From NCBI RefSeq assembly GCF_026151205.1, contig NC_087074.1, forward strand, positions 2,170,001 to 2,234,000: a DNA stretch of 64,000 bases. The letters are read 5' to 3'. Below are positions 1 through 12,500 of the stretch, piece after piece. The notes beneath the pieces were generated by a model. It searched no databases, had not been told where the DNA came from, and worked only from the letters and a program-made list of their open reading frames with translations. A program made the position numbers and the translations under genes. Numbering within the stretch: the first letter of the stretch is position 1; the number at the start of each line of letters is the position of its first letter. The DNA is from Bolinopsis microptera. Its lineage: Eukaryota; Ctenophora; Tentaculata; Lobata; Bolinopsidae.

Positions 1-42
1 AACATACCAACACCACCCTTTATTTTTAGGAAGAATCTAAGT

Positions 43-2191
43 ATGAGATTTCACGTACCCCGCTGCCGTGCACTAGAACTAATTTATCTTTACGCATTGG
101 TATTGATTATCTGTCTGTATTTGTCTCGATTCGGCAAGCGCTCTGAATTCTCCAGATTTTCTAAAAGTTTTGAAGTGAAGACAGTTGGCTCGGTATCGGA
201 AGGGTCCAAGTGGCTCGGGTATTACTCGACACCAGTTATCGGTAAGTCTTTCATCGATCCTAATATTGAACATGGAGGTGGACCAACGTTTTTCTGGCGT
301 GTGACAATGATTTACTAATGAACTTCCAGCTTTTCGTTGACCATTTAAAACCCATAAACTTTATAGTTGATGGGTATCAACAATAAAGTAAACCATATTT
401 GTCTGAAACGTGACAATCAGATCATAATATTATGATGATTAGAATAGTGAATAGCAATGCATTCAATACAAATACTGATATCAGTATTTGTGTTGAATGC
501 ATTGCTATTCCAATCATCATATTTATACTTATACTTTTAATTTTTATAAACTTTTTCTTGAAGCATTACGGGATGAAATACTTTGTTCCGGCCACTGTAT
601 TCAATATGCTTCAATACTGGGACAATAATTAATGTTTATTGCAGGAGTGGTATCACAAGATGTGAAGCTAAAAGAGCTGGTGTCAGTGAGTGAAAGTTCT
701 GCAATATCTGCGGACGACTTGCACGTCATACCCACCTCAGTTGTGAGATGGCTCCAATTATCAGGTAAAGAATTTAATAACCTACCTGTACGCACATTTT
801 AAAAACTTTCACGTTCATTTTAAGAACTTTCGCTTTCACTTTAAAAACTTTGGCTTTGAAAAAGCATAAGGCGTCACCAATTAATTTCCAGCCCTCGGAT
901 TTAATTTAATAATAAACCAGATTTCGTTAACTTTATATAGTAAACCCCCCCCCCCCCCCCCCCCCCCCGTCATGTACAACGCAGTTCAAATCCAATTTTA
1001 TAAAACTTCATTTATATTTAATTTGAAATTACGATATTAAACAATACTTTGAAAGGAGCACAAGTCGTACCGATACCAAGTGACCTACCTCTTGATCGGC
1101 GGAATGAAGTTTTAAACTCAGTCAACGGAATTGTCATTTACAGTCAGGTATGAATTATAAATATATCGCATATCGCATGGCACAGAATTCTTTTCTTTCG
1201 TTGATATTTTATTATTTCGCCAATTGTTTCTTGAAATTGCTATAAAACCACATTAATATTTTCATTGATTTGATTTGATTTGATAAAAGTGGTAGTATAG
1301 TACGATTAAGTCATGTGATTCAAAATGATCGCCTAAATAACTTAATTAGGCGCTTAAACCTACATTTTTGATAAAGAAAATATATTTTAGGATCATTTAC
1401 AAGAATCAAGTTGGATTTTTGAAGCTCTTGATCAAACAGAAAACAAACCAGTATGGATTATTGATGATGTAAAATTAAAGGGTCCACCCACTGCTGATGC
1501 ACGCATGGAACCTAATAACACCAAACTAAATTTGAATGTGGGTATATTTTATTTTAAATAACTGATTAATAAGTTGAGCCATTCAATAAGAAAGCTTGGT
1601 TTTTACTCGATATTAATATTTTTCATTATTACTTTATTACAAATAATAGCCACTAATCTAGTAACATTTACGATTACCATTCTTATTTGAACAAAGTTGT
1701 AAATTTTCATGTTTCAGGCATCAACAGTGAACGACCACTTTAGTCCACCACTCGACCTCCAGGAAATAGAAGCTCTGTCCATTCTATCACAGTCCCTAAA
1801 AGGCAACATACCTTTTGATTTGACATGTCTGGACTCATCCTACCTGGATGCATCCCAGTCCTTCAAAAACTTCATACCTGTCATATCAGACCAAGAATGT
1901 AATTTATTAATGAAACATGTCAATCTCTCTCATTACCTGTCCCCAACCCCACACTATCTGAGCTCCCAGGGTAATGAAAACCATAGGATTGTTCAACAAT
2001 TCGCAGGAAACTTTTTTGTCAATAGATCAAAAACTATTAATACTTACTTCAAGGAATCAGTACAATTCCATTCAAAGAACATCGAAAATTTCCCAACGAT
2101 TGTCGACAGTTTTGGGAATAGTTTTTATGTTGTTAAAAAGCTTTCTTTTGATATTCCCTGCTTAGGAAAAAACTTTAACTACATTTGTTGA
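43..2191 (+). CDS. Membrane-anchored gamma-glutamyl hydrolase-like protein (peptidase C26 family, probably inactive)
   Basis: Five exons join without a phase conflict: 43-241, 645-764, 1056-1147, 1391-1537 and 1718-2191 (1032 nt, 343 residues plus stop). The N-terminus has a short basic stretch and then a hydrophobic segment at about residues 12-27, so the protein looks like a type II membrane protein. The next region reads TPVIGVVSQ, then IPTSVVRWLQLSGAQVVPIP and NSVNGIVI. This follows the order of conserved blocks in gamma-glutamyl hydrolases (P-IIG-Q, SYVK-ESAGA-VVP, INGIL-PGG). Known enzymes then carry PVWGTCLG with the nucleophile Cys; here the matching place reads KPVWIIDDVKL, with no Cys. 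A catalytic HPE motif is also absent before the stop. I infer a degenerate or non-catalytic family member. The donor of exon 4 (GTGGGT) and the acceptor of exon 3 (GAAAG) are weak. A 62-bp palindrome lies in intron 1 and a 24-base C run in intron 2. The family assignment is from motif order only. Confidence 0.55.
449..510. repeat. 62-bp near-perfect palindrome in intron 1
   Basis: Two 31-bp arms meet with no loop at 479/480 (centre CTGAT|ATCAG). Only one base pair is mismatched (T at 465 side against G on the other arm). It lies inside the first intron of the hydrolase-like gene. It could form a long hairpin in RNA or a cruciform in DNA, or be a very short palindromic mobile element. Confidence 0.85.
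945..968 (+). repeat. Poly(C) tract, 24 bases
   Basis: An uninterrupted run of 24 C in intron 2 of the hydrolase-like gene. Long C or G runs recur in the window (21 G near 55629-55649 and a C run in every unit of the 62.4-63.2 kb array). Confidence 0.95.
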
Positions 2192-3392
2192 TAAGGTATT
2201 GTATAATGTAAAAATCGATCATTGAAATTACGATTTAGATTGTAAATGCACTCAATCAGCTTTAAGCACTTAACTAAGTCGGCTAATATGTAGTATAATA
2301 TACGTCCCAATTCCGTTTCATATTTTCCATACTGATCTCATATAGCTGAGTGACGAGATCACTGACTGAGTGCAGAGATCACGTATCCGGCGGATTTTGA
2401 AGTGTCATAACTCAGCTAAATTTTAAACAATGAACTTGAAACTTTGGGAAAGGTTTTAAATTATCAAGCCAAATGTGTACAACAAATTTTGATTTCCTAG
2501 CCTAAAGCGTTCTCATTTTATGAAGACAGTAGTGAAAAAGAGTGAGACGAATTACGTGAGTTATTAAAGGGTTGCACGTGGGTAGTTACTTTTAGGCCAC
2601 CTGTATATTATTATTACATACAAAATGTGCACTAAACAGAAGACATTTTGAAATTTTCTGATATTTTGTTTTATTTCTCGCTTCTTAGCTTCGAAAGATT
2701 TCGCAAAATTAAAGGTTTCAGTTAAATGAATTAAATTTTCGAGTTAGTAATACTAATGATTAAAAGATATCGCTTTTTTAATACGAATTTGTATAAATAA
2801 AAGTTAGTTCATGTATCAGTATGTCCTTTTTAATTTCTTAGTTGATTTATGCGAGATGAGTCAACAATTGTAAGCCTAATGTTGATCAATTTTACTGTTA
2901 ATATTTGTTGTTATCTTTTAAACAATAATTTTAGATAATGTGCACAAATTACATTTGTTTAATTTGTTCTAAAAGTGAGTGTAGGGTGTTGACTGACGAT
3001 GTAGCTCTGCTTCAGTGGCCCTGCTGACCCCGCCATCATTAGATGTAGCCCACAAGTCGCCTCTGCTCTGCTTACTTTCACAATCTCCCGAAGACTTTAT
3101 TTAATCCAGTAAAAGCTGCGTTTTGCAAGGCACGTCACACTGAGTGGTACAATGTTAGCTTCAAATACGTCAGCCTTCACGACCGTCAGCCCCTCTACAA
3201 TGTTTGTTACATTTAGACTGATCAGAAGTCGTTCAGCATGTTTGTCTTTGGTTCAAAATATTCTAATTCTATGTTAAGGATGACAGAAATAAATTATAGC
3301 TATGTGGAGAGTTTTACGAAATTTGTAATGTAATATAATATATATATATATAAGTTTTAATACTTTCAACACGGCTATATAACAAATAATTT
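2192..3392. other. Intergenic, no gene seen
   Basis: AT-rich sequence downstream of the hydrolase-like gene. I see no ORF with protein-like composition and no RNA gene. An AATAAA lies near 2796, far from the stop codon, so I do not claim it as the polyadenylation signal. Confidence 0.5.
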
Positions 3393-4150
3393 GAGGATGA
3401 CTGTAAAGGTATATTTTACCGATATTTGAAGTCAAGGCGTTGTTTTACTGACAGTAGTGGCTGACTATCAATATATATATGGCAGTTTCCACACCAACCA
3501 AGCATTCAGTATCAAAGGACGATTGGACTGTGATACCAAAAATGTTGTGTATATAGTTAATGATAATATTTGTAAGTTAAGTTATATAGGATGTACTTCA
3601 GACTCTCTAAAGGTTAGATTTAGGAACCATAAATCCCACATTAAAACTCAAAGAAGGACTCGTGAACTTTCCTGCCATTTTATAGATAATGAGATTTTGC
3701 ACAATCTTGACCGTACCACCACTAAGTTGTTTACCAGTACTTTAAGTAAGGACATTAATGTTTCTATTATAGAGCAAGTTGACGTTGGGAATTTTGAGCA
3801 ATGTGCCCAGGATAGACTAAGTATATGTAAACAAAGGGAGAACTTTTGGCAAAACCAGCTTAAAACTTTAAAGCACTTTGGAGGGATGAATGTTAGAGAA
3901 GAAAGATGATTTTTTTCTTGCATATTTTATTTTCTCACCTCTACCACTCATTTGGGATTTCCACCCACCATAATTTGAATTGCTGAGTTACATAAATTTC
4001 TAAATTTTAAATTTCTTTTATTTGATTGATTGATGGATTGATATTTTGAATAAATTTACTAACATGTCTTTATATCAGGATGACTGTAAAGGTACATTTT
4101 ACCGACATTTGAAGTCAAGGCGTTGTTTTACTGATAGTTGTGGCTGACTA
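3393..4150 (+). mobile_element. Truncated Penelope-like element bounded by ~73-bp direct repeats
   Basis: A copy of one sequence (starting GGATGACTGTAAAGGTA and ending GTGGCTGACT) lies at 3393-3466 and again at 4078-4150, differing at only a handful of positions. Between them is a GIY-YIG nuclease ORF. Penelope-like elements carry a C-terminal GIY-YIG domain and are often bounded by direct or inverted pseudo-LTRs. No reverse transcriptase is present, so this is a 5'-truncated or internally deleted copy. The pseudo-LTR reading is inference. Confidence 0.6.
3457..3909 (+). CDS. GIY-YIG endonuclease domain of a Penelope-like retroelement
   Basis: The ORF is open for 150 residues. It contains VVYIVNDN, then SYIGCTS and RFRNHKSHI, matching the GIY-YIG core (V-Y-I, Y-I-G-x-T, R-x-x-x-H) as it appears at the C-terminus of Penelope-like polyproteins, followed by a downstream RENFWQNQLKTL that resembles the family's E-xWI-xLxTL tail. 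In full elements this domain nicks target DNA for integration. The start used here (GTG at 3457) is only the left limit of the open frame. The real polyprotein would begin far upstream, and that part is missing. The first codons lie inside the left flanking direct repeat. I see no splice sites and no host-gene context, so I treat it as a transposon relic, possibly with an intact nuclease domain. Confidence 0.75.
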   Translation: MADYQYIYGSFHTNQAFSIKGRLDCDTKNVVYIVNDNICKLSYIGCTSDSLKVRFRNHKSHIKTQRRTRELSCHFIDNEILHNLDRTTTKLFTSTLSKDINVSIIEQVDVGNFEQCAQDRLSICKQRENFWQNQLKTLKHFGGMNVREER

Positions 4151-4166
4151 ATAATATATATATATA

Positions 4167-5082
4167 TATATTATGATTGGCTACTGGGACACGTCATACA
4201 CACGGTTGGATTGTTAATTCGGTTGAAGTACCTTTACATCCATTATCACCATAATCTGAACATGATTTATTAAAAATTTGCAATATCGAAAACGAAAAAT
4301 CTGAATAAACTGAAAATTTTGAAACTGAAAGCTGCACTCAATTGATGGAAGGCAAAAATTTACTCATAACTAGCAAGGTAATAACTACAAAAGAACAGCA
4401 GATTTATAAATCTGCTGATAAAAATTAGATAAAAGACATGGTAACTGATAAGAGTTTGAAATTACACGTAAGCAGATAAATTGTCTAAAATTTCTGTCTC
4501 AAATCAAGTTTATAGTGCATCATGAATTTAGGCCTGTTCGATCAAAGTTATATTAGGAGATATTAGGAAAATAGTTCGGTCGGCCGGAAGGGAGTCCAGA
4601 CTGAGTGTGGTGTGGAGGCAGGATCACCGAGAGACTCGAGATGCTTGTGAGAGTAGTGTACTCATCTAACCGCCATCCAAGTGTGTCACCGATAGAAATA
4701 CATATATTATGATTGGCTACTGGGACACGTCATACACACGGTTGGATTGTTAATTCGGTTGAAGTACCTTTACATCCATTATCACCATAATCTGAACATG
4801 ATTTATTAAAAATTTGCAATATCGAAAACGAAAAATCTGAATAAACTGAAAATTTTGAAACTGAAAGCTGCACTCAATTGATGGAAGGCAAAAATTTACT
4901 CATAACTAGCAAGGTAATAACTACAAAAGAACAGCAGATTTATAAATCTGCTGATAAAAATTAGATAAAAGACATGGTAACTGATAAGAGTTTGAAATTA
5001 CACGTAAGCAGATAAATTGTCTAAAATTTCTGTCTCAAATCAAGTTTATAGTGCATCATGAATTTAGGCTTGTTCGATCAAA
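4167..5082. repeat. Pair of ~380-bp near-identical direct repeats (LTR-like or recent tandem duplication)
   Basis: 4167-4546 and 4703-5082 appear to be the same sequence with one base change near the right end (GGCCTG versus GGCTTG), at a spacing of 536 bp. Each can be framed as TG...CA (TGATTGGC ... TTCGATCA). The 156-bp interior is unique and shows no primer-binding site or ORF that I can recognise. It could be a miniature LTR element (TRIM-like) or a 536-bp tandem duplication. The shared TATATTA upstream of both copies favours duplication. Confidence 0.7.
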
Positions 5083-5138
5083 TATATATATATCGTTATA
5101 TAAATATAATGGTATCTAATTAATGCAGCTATAAATGA

Positions 5139-5174
<36 letters not shown>

Positions 5175-5814
5175 TTATATAAATATAATGGTATCTAATT
5201 AATGCAGCTATAAGTGAATTTAAGGAACCTGTACCGATATATATATCGTTATATAAATATAATGGTATCTAATTAATGCAGCTATAAGTGTAGTATAAGT
5301 GAATTTAAGGAACCTGTACCGATATATATATCGTTATATAAATATAATGGTATCTAATTAATGCAGCTATAAGTGAATTTAAGGAACCTGTACCGATATA
5401 TATATCGTTATATAAATATAATGGTATCTAATTAATGCAGCTATAAGTGAATTTAAGGAACCTGTACCGATATATATATCGTTATATAAATATAATGGTA
5501 TCTAATTAATGCAGCTATAAGTGAATTTATATATATATATATATATATATATCGTTATATAAATATAATGGTATCTAATTAATGCAGCTATAAGTGAATT
5601 TAAGGAACCTGTACCGATATATATATCGTTATATAAATATAATGGTATCTAATTAATGCAGCTATAAGTGAATTTATATATATATATATATATATCGTTA
5701 TATAAATATAATGGTATCTAATTAATGCAGCTATAAGTGAATTTAAGGAACCTGTACCGATATATATATCGTTATATAAATATAATGGTATCTAATTAAT
5801 GCAGCTATAAGTGA

Positions 5815-5848
<34 letters not shown>

Positions 5849-7838
5849 TTATATAAATATAATGGTATCTAATTAATGCAGCTATAAGTGAATTTAAGGA
5901 ACCTGTACCGATATATATATCGTTATATAAATATAATGGTATCTAATTAATGCAGCTATAAGTGAATTTATATATATATATATATATATCGTTATATAAA
6001 TATAATGGTATCTAATTAATGCAGCTATAAGTGAATTTAAGGAACCTGTACCGATATATATATCGTTATATAAATATAATGGTATCTAATTAATGCAGCT
6101 ATAAGTGAATTTATATATATATTATATATATATATATATATATCGTTATATAAATATAATGGTATCTAATTAATGTAGCTATAAGTGAATTTAAGGAACC
6201 TGTACCGATATATATATCGTTATATAAATATAATGGTATCTAATTAATGCAGCTATAAGTGAATTTAAGGAACCTGTACCGATATATATATCGTTATATA
6301 AATATAATGGTATCTAATTAATGCAGCTATAAGTGAATTTAAGGAACCTGTACCGATATATATATCGTTATATAAATATAATGGTATCTAATTAATGCAG
6401 CTATAAGTGAATTTATAAATATAATGGTATCTAATTAATGCAGCTATAAGTGAATTTAAGGAACCTGTACCGATATATATATCGTTATATAAATATAATG
6501 GTATCTAATTAATGCAGCTATAAGTGAATTTATAAATATAATGGTATCTAATTAATGCAGCTATAAGTGAATTTAAGGAACCTGTACCGATATATATATC
6601 GTTATATAAATATAATGGTATCTAATTAATGCAGCTATAAGTGAATTTAAGGAACCTGTACCGATATATATATCGTTATATAAATATAATGGTATCTAAT
6701 TAATGCAGCTATAAGTGAATTTAAGGAACCTGTCGGCTAGATACCGTTATATAAATATAATGGTATCTAATTAATGCAGCTATAAGTGAATTTAAGGAAC
6801 CTGTACCGATATATATATCGTTATATAAATATAATGGTATCTAATTAATGCAGCTATAAGTGAATTTAAGGAACCTGTACCGATATATATATCGTTATAT
6901 AAATATAATGGTATCTAATTAATGCAGCTATAAGTGAATTTAAGGAACCTGTACCGATATATATATCGTTATATAAATATAATGGTATCTAATTAATGCA
7001 GCTATAAGTGAATTTAAGGAACCTGTACCGATATATATATCGTTATATAAATATAATGGTATCTAATTAATGCAGCTATAAGTGAATTTAAGGAACCTGT
7101 ACCGATATATATATCGTTATATAAATATAATGGTATCTAATTAATGCAGCTATAAGTGAATTTAAGGAACCTGTACCGATATATATATCGTTATATAAAT
7201 ATAATGGTATCTAATTAATGCAGCTATAAGTGAATTTAAGGAACCTGTACCGATATATATATCGTTATATAAATATAATGGTATCTAATTAATGCAGCTA
7301 TAAGTGAATTTAAGGAACCTGTCGGCTAGATACCGTTATATAAATATAATGGTATCTAATTAATGCAGCTATAAGTGAATTTAAGGAACCTGTACCGATA
7401 TATATATCGTTATATAAATATAATGGTATCTAATTAATGCAGCTATAAGTGAATTTAAGGAACCTGTACCGATATATATATCGTTATATAAATATAATGG
7501 TATCTAATTAATGCAGCTATAAGTGAATTTAAGGAACCTGTACCGATATATATATCGTTATATAAATATAATGGTATCTAATTAATGCAGCTATAAGTGA
7601 ATTTAAGGAACCTGTACCGATATATATATCGTTATATAAATATAATGGTATCTAATTAATGCAGCTATAAGTGAATTTAAGGAACCTGTACCGATATATA
7701 TATCGTTATATAAATATAATGGTATCTAATTAATGCAGCTATAAGTGAATTTAAGGAACCTGTACCGATATATATATCGTTATATAAATATAATGGTATC
7801 TAATTAATGCAGCTATAAGTGAATTTAAGGAACCTGTC
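5083..7838. repeat. 74-bp AT-rich satellite, about 36 copies
   Basis: The consensus unit begins CGTTATATAAATATAATGG and passes through CTAATTAATGCAGC and GGAACCTGTACC to the 14-bp palindrome CGATATATATATCG that spans each unit boundary. Variants include units in which GGAACCTGTACCG is replaced by a longer (AT)n run, shortened units fused at GAATTTATAAATA, and two units carrying CTGTCGGCTAGATACC. The last unit ends in the same CTGTCGGCT motif at the right border, so that variant probably marks a boundary form that spread into the array. Confidence 0.95.
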
Positions 7839-9566
7839 GGCTGTCAGTATAAGAGTGAGTTTTTATTTCTGTTTGACAAGCGGTCTTGTTGTCTGCGATC
7901 CTGACCTTAGCTTAATTACAAAGTTGTATGACGTTACAAACCTTTACATAAATAAGTTTGCACACAACAGAACTCATCTTCGTCGGAGCTCAATGCTTAC
8001 CTTATCTATCAAATGCGAACCTCGTGAGATTGCAACTGTCAGTTTCAATAGAATAAATCGTTACAGAGCCTTTTTTTAATAACCTGTCGATATAAGACAC
8101 CTGATATAGTTTGTATCAGTTATCAAACTGCATTTGAGATTTTGTGAGTTCTAAGTGTGCATTGAATAAAGTAGCACATAACTTTAAAGTAGCACGTAGC
8201 TTTAAAGTAGCACATAACTCTACCTAATCGTAACCTCTCTAAAGGTTAAGTTTGCCATTTCCACCACCTATGTTGACCGCAGATTAATGTTGAAAATTGA
8301 AACGATCGTTTTTAAACGAATAAATGCGATTTTAACCACACGTTGGGTCGATGATTATTATCCTCTATAATGTATGTATTTCATTTAAAGGAGCGTATGA
8401 GTGCTGGCAAGCACAACCAGGTGATAAACATTTTGACTTCAAGGTTTTAAGGTGATAAGAAGGGAAAAAATACTCCTGTTATAAATTGTTCATGAATTTT
8501 TCCCTAAGTAGCCAGGCAGTACACCCTGCCTGTCTGGCTAGGTCGATCCAGATATAGTCTGGAACGAGTTTAATTTCGTGACAGCGCTTTTATCCATTTA
8601 TAGAAAAAATTGCCGGGATTGCGGTTAAGAAGCGTAATTGACAGCTTCTTAAGAAATAATTAGGTTTTTGTTTGTGTAAAATTTAAAAGCTCAGGAAAGT
8701 CACGTGTTCGTAATATCACCATTTTCTATTTCCTTGGGCTTGACTGAGAAACTGCAAGCTTATTTACAGGTTAGTGTAGCACTACTACAAGTATACACTT
8801 ATCTGTACCAGTCTAGTTGTTTGTACAGGACATCAGAATTTTAATTGGTTTACAAAAATGTGACAATTCTGCGTTATATAATATATAAGTATGAAAAGAT
8901 TAATTCATTCATTCATTCATCATGTGTCCCAACATTTTGTGTCTCATTCTCAGCATTTTGTGTCTCATTCTCAGCATTTTTTGTCTCATTCTCAGCATTT
9001 TGTATCTCCACAAATGAAATTCGGGGACCACGTCCAGTGCATTCTGAAACAAACAATAATTATACATAAATATGAGTACAGCTGATAACAATTCCCGTCA
9101 ATTTTTCTTTTCCAAGAAGTACCCATTTGATATCCTTTATTGAAGTTTGATGTTTTTCACTCCGTCAGCGTTTCCGTAAAACTTTCTGCGCTCAAAACAG
9201 TCATAACTCAAAGAGATTAAGTCCGTTTTGGCTCATACTTTTACACAAGATACAAAATAAAATGATTTTGTTGCTTACACATCATAAAGCCCAATATATA
9301 TTTCGAAGCGGATTCCGAATTTTTTTTATATAATTTTATTATGTCCAATGATTTGTTAGGTCGCCAAATCTGTAGCAGAAATGCAGAAATGTGTCCTCTA
9401 CTATTACTAATAATACTCATCGGGCTCTGCGGGTCGTACTGTATACAAACCCACCCAACGGGCTGAAACCCATGTGTGAATATTCAATTAACATCCTAGC
9501 ATGCTGCGTGGAGAAGTATATATTATATCGTTGCCAGTTGCCAGGGTAAAAAGATTACCGATAAAA
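7839..9566. other. Intergenic region upstream of receptor A, with small repeats
   Basis: No convincing coding exon. 8166-8222 holds three ~18-bp copies of a motif around AAAGTAGCACATAACTTT. 8933-9003 holds about four 21-bp copies ending CTCATTCTCAG, each a pyrimidine-rich run closing in CAG that looks like a 3' splice site on the + strand. They could serve a 5'-UTR exon of receptor A, but no exon is proven. Confidence 0.4.
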
Positions 9567-12500
9567 ATGCATATATTACATAACTTCACTTTACATATCT
9601 TCTTTAGCTTGATGAATCTACTCGTTGGTGCTCTAATGTGTTGGCTGTTTCATCTGACCCACGAAATACCGGAAATAGGTGAGCTTCTTTGCTTCTCAAT
9701 ATTTATATAGTATACACAAAATGTATATCGTTACACTTTATTCGAAATTTTCACTCGAAGATCTTGTTATTGTGTTTATTAGTTTAAGCAAGAGTAATAT
9801 TTTTTCGGAAAAAACATACATTTTTAAACAGCTTGCAATTAATTAAGAGTTTCAGGTGAAAAGAATTTTGTTATCTTATTTAGATAAGTTTAGCTATGAA
9901 TACCTGCTCGCGTCCAGGGGTGTTAACTGTTAAGTATGGAAATATCTCAATCAACGAATATTTTATTAATTATCGCGAACTAAATTTAGCTTCATTTACA
10001 TTATTCAATCAGACCGGAGGTGTCGACAAGAGGGCCACATAAAATGTTCAAATGGTGATGGTTGCATACTAGGATGGTTGTGTGACGGATTTGCAAATTG
10101 CAATGATGAATCAGATGAGGATGGGTGTGACGGTTTGTTTGAACTAAATCTTTTAGTAGAAGGTCTTACGGGCATTTTCTGCACCATACATTATAGGGAC
10201 CCCCGAAACACCTTCCTGTCAGTACGTTTGTCCGTAAAACTCATTAAAAGTGGTCCTGGGATGATTAGACTGAGTTTCCCCGGTTAAAATTAGACAACAG
10301 ACAATCTAAACATATAGCAGAAAACATATTTTTTTGCCCGAACTTGATTTAAAGATAATGCAGTTGATCAACTTGAACTAACTAGGGGCCTTGCCCGAAC
10401 ATTTAAAGAGGGGCCTGTTGGGCAGTCATACCCATATTTGGTCCATTTCTGGCTTAATTATGCTAAATGACCTCAAAAATAACATGCCCACAACCAATTT
10501 TGGGGTGCTCTACTTGTAGTAGTAGCTACTATACTATATATAGCTAGTAGCTATATTGTAACTTGTATTAGTAGCTACTATACTATATATAGCTAGTAGC
10601 TATATTGTAGCTAATATTAGTCTTTAGAATTTGTTAGCAACATTTTTAAAAAGTGCGTAACGAAACAAAACGAAACACAGTTATACTTACTACCCTTACT
10701 ATGCGACAAAGATATTGAATAAAATATATATAAATCACAGTGCTGGCAAGCACAACCGTTGCCCTTATTATTATCAAACTTTACACAATTCCGAAGTGAT
10801 TAACACTTATGATACCTCCTATACTATTAAACCCCCTTACTATTATCTTATTATACGGATACCCCCTTTACTGTTTTTCCAGGAATTAAGAATAAGACTC
10901 ATCGGAAGTAGTTTAGCAGGGTTTATTTTAAGTTCAAAACATTGTAAGCAGGCACTGGTAAAGACTAAAGTTAATCCAGGTCTAGCAAACTGTTTATCAT
11001 TGAGTTTCTTGACGGTTACACTTGTCTATTAACTTTTATCGTAGCGACTGCCCAGTTTGATATGAGCTGTCGTCATGTATCAGTATAATGGTCGTCTAAT
11101 TTGATGATCATTAGTCGACTCCACCTTTTTTGGTTGCCCAGCTGAACTCGACGTCCCTTTTTCATTCAGCGTTCGGATTAAGGAACTACTTAAAAATATA
11201 AGGCCGATTATGATGCAGAAGCAACCAAAGCAGTTGGAGTCGATATCGTCTCTTTTGAACTTAATATAACCTCATCAAAGTACTAAGTAGACGACGATAC
11301 ACGGTGACATATCAAACTGCAGGGCACTCGCTACGACAAAATTTAGCGGATGAGTGTAACCGCGTAAACACAGGTTTTGGAAGTGTGGAACTGGTTCAAG
11401 AAACTCAATAATAAGCAGTGTGCTGGAACTTTGCCAGCACCTGCAACTCTGGTAGTTGGTACGAGCCAACTGTTCAAGAAACTCAATAATAAGCAGTGTG
11501 CTGGAACTTTGCCAGCACCTGCAACTCTGGTAGTTGGTACGTGCCAACTGTTCAAGAAACTCAATAATAAGCAGTGTGCTGGAATTTTGCCAGCACCTGC
11601 AACTCTGGCAGTACGTACCAACTGTTCAAGAAACTCAATAATAGTGTGCTGGAACTTTGCCAGCACCTGCAACTCTGATAGTTGGTACGTACCAACTGTT
11701 AAAGAAACTCAATAATAAGCAGTGTGCTTGAATTGTGCCAGTACCTGCAACTCTGGCAGTTCGTACGTGCCAACTGTTCAAGAAACTCGATAATAGTGTG
11801 CTGAAACTTTACCAGCACCTGCAACTCTGGTAGTTGGTACGAGCCAACTGTTCAAGAAACTTAATAATAAGCAGTGTGCTGTAACTTTACCAGCACCTGC
11901 AACTCTGGTAGTTGGTACGTGCCAACTACCAAGCAGATCTGTATAGTTCTTGCGTAAAGCTATAGTCAAAAGGGAAATATCACTCAACAAACCAAGCCGG
12001 TTAAAGCAAATATGGGGTGGGATTATTAATTAGGCGGAAAAACAGATGATGGGTCAAAATATATATATATTGGTACAAAGCCAATATGATAATGTATCAT
12101 ACCCATTTTTAGTTTAAGCACTTAAATATTTTTAAATACTATTCGCACCTTGCATAGAAGCTGGACATACAATTATTGACTACCCCCAACAGAAGTCAGA
12201 TGTCCTGAAGGATCCAGTAAATGTTTGAATGGTCGTGAATGTATTTATGGTGATCTTGTCTGTGATGGCACTGCATACGACTGCGCTGACGGATCAGACG
12301 AAGTAGACTGTGGTAAAGTATTGAACAACTTAGAAAAACACACACATACCTTTTAGCACGACAATTGTACTACTGCACTAGTACTTAATAATCAGATTAA
12401 ATAAATACTCGAAAATGCAGATTTTCTGGTAATATCCTATCTACAAAACTGTTTCAGATTATGATTACGAACGATTTTCTTGGTCAGATTTTGGCAGCTG

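Noticed and set aside
4167..5082. Calling a definite LTR retrotransposon
   Set aside because: No primer-binding site, polypurine tract, coding region or target-site duplication is visible.
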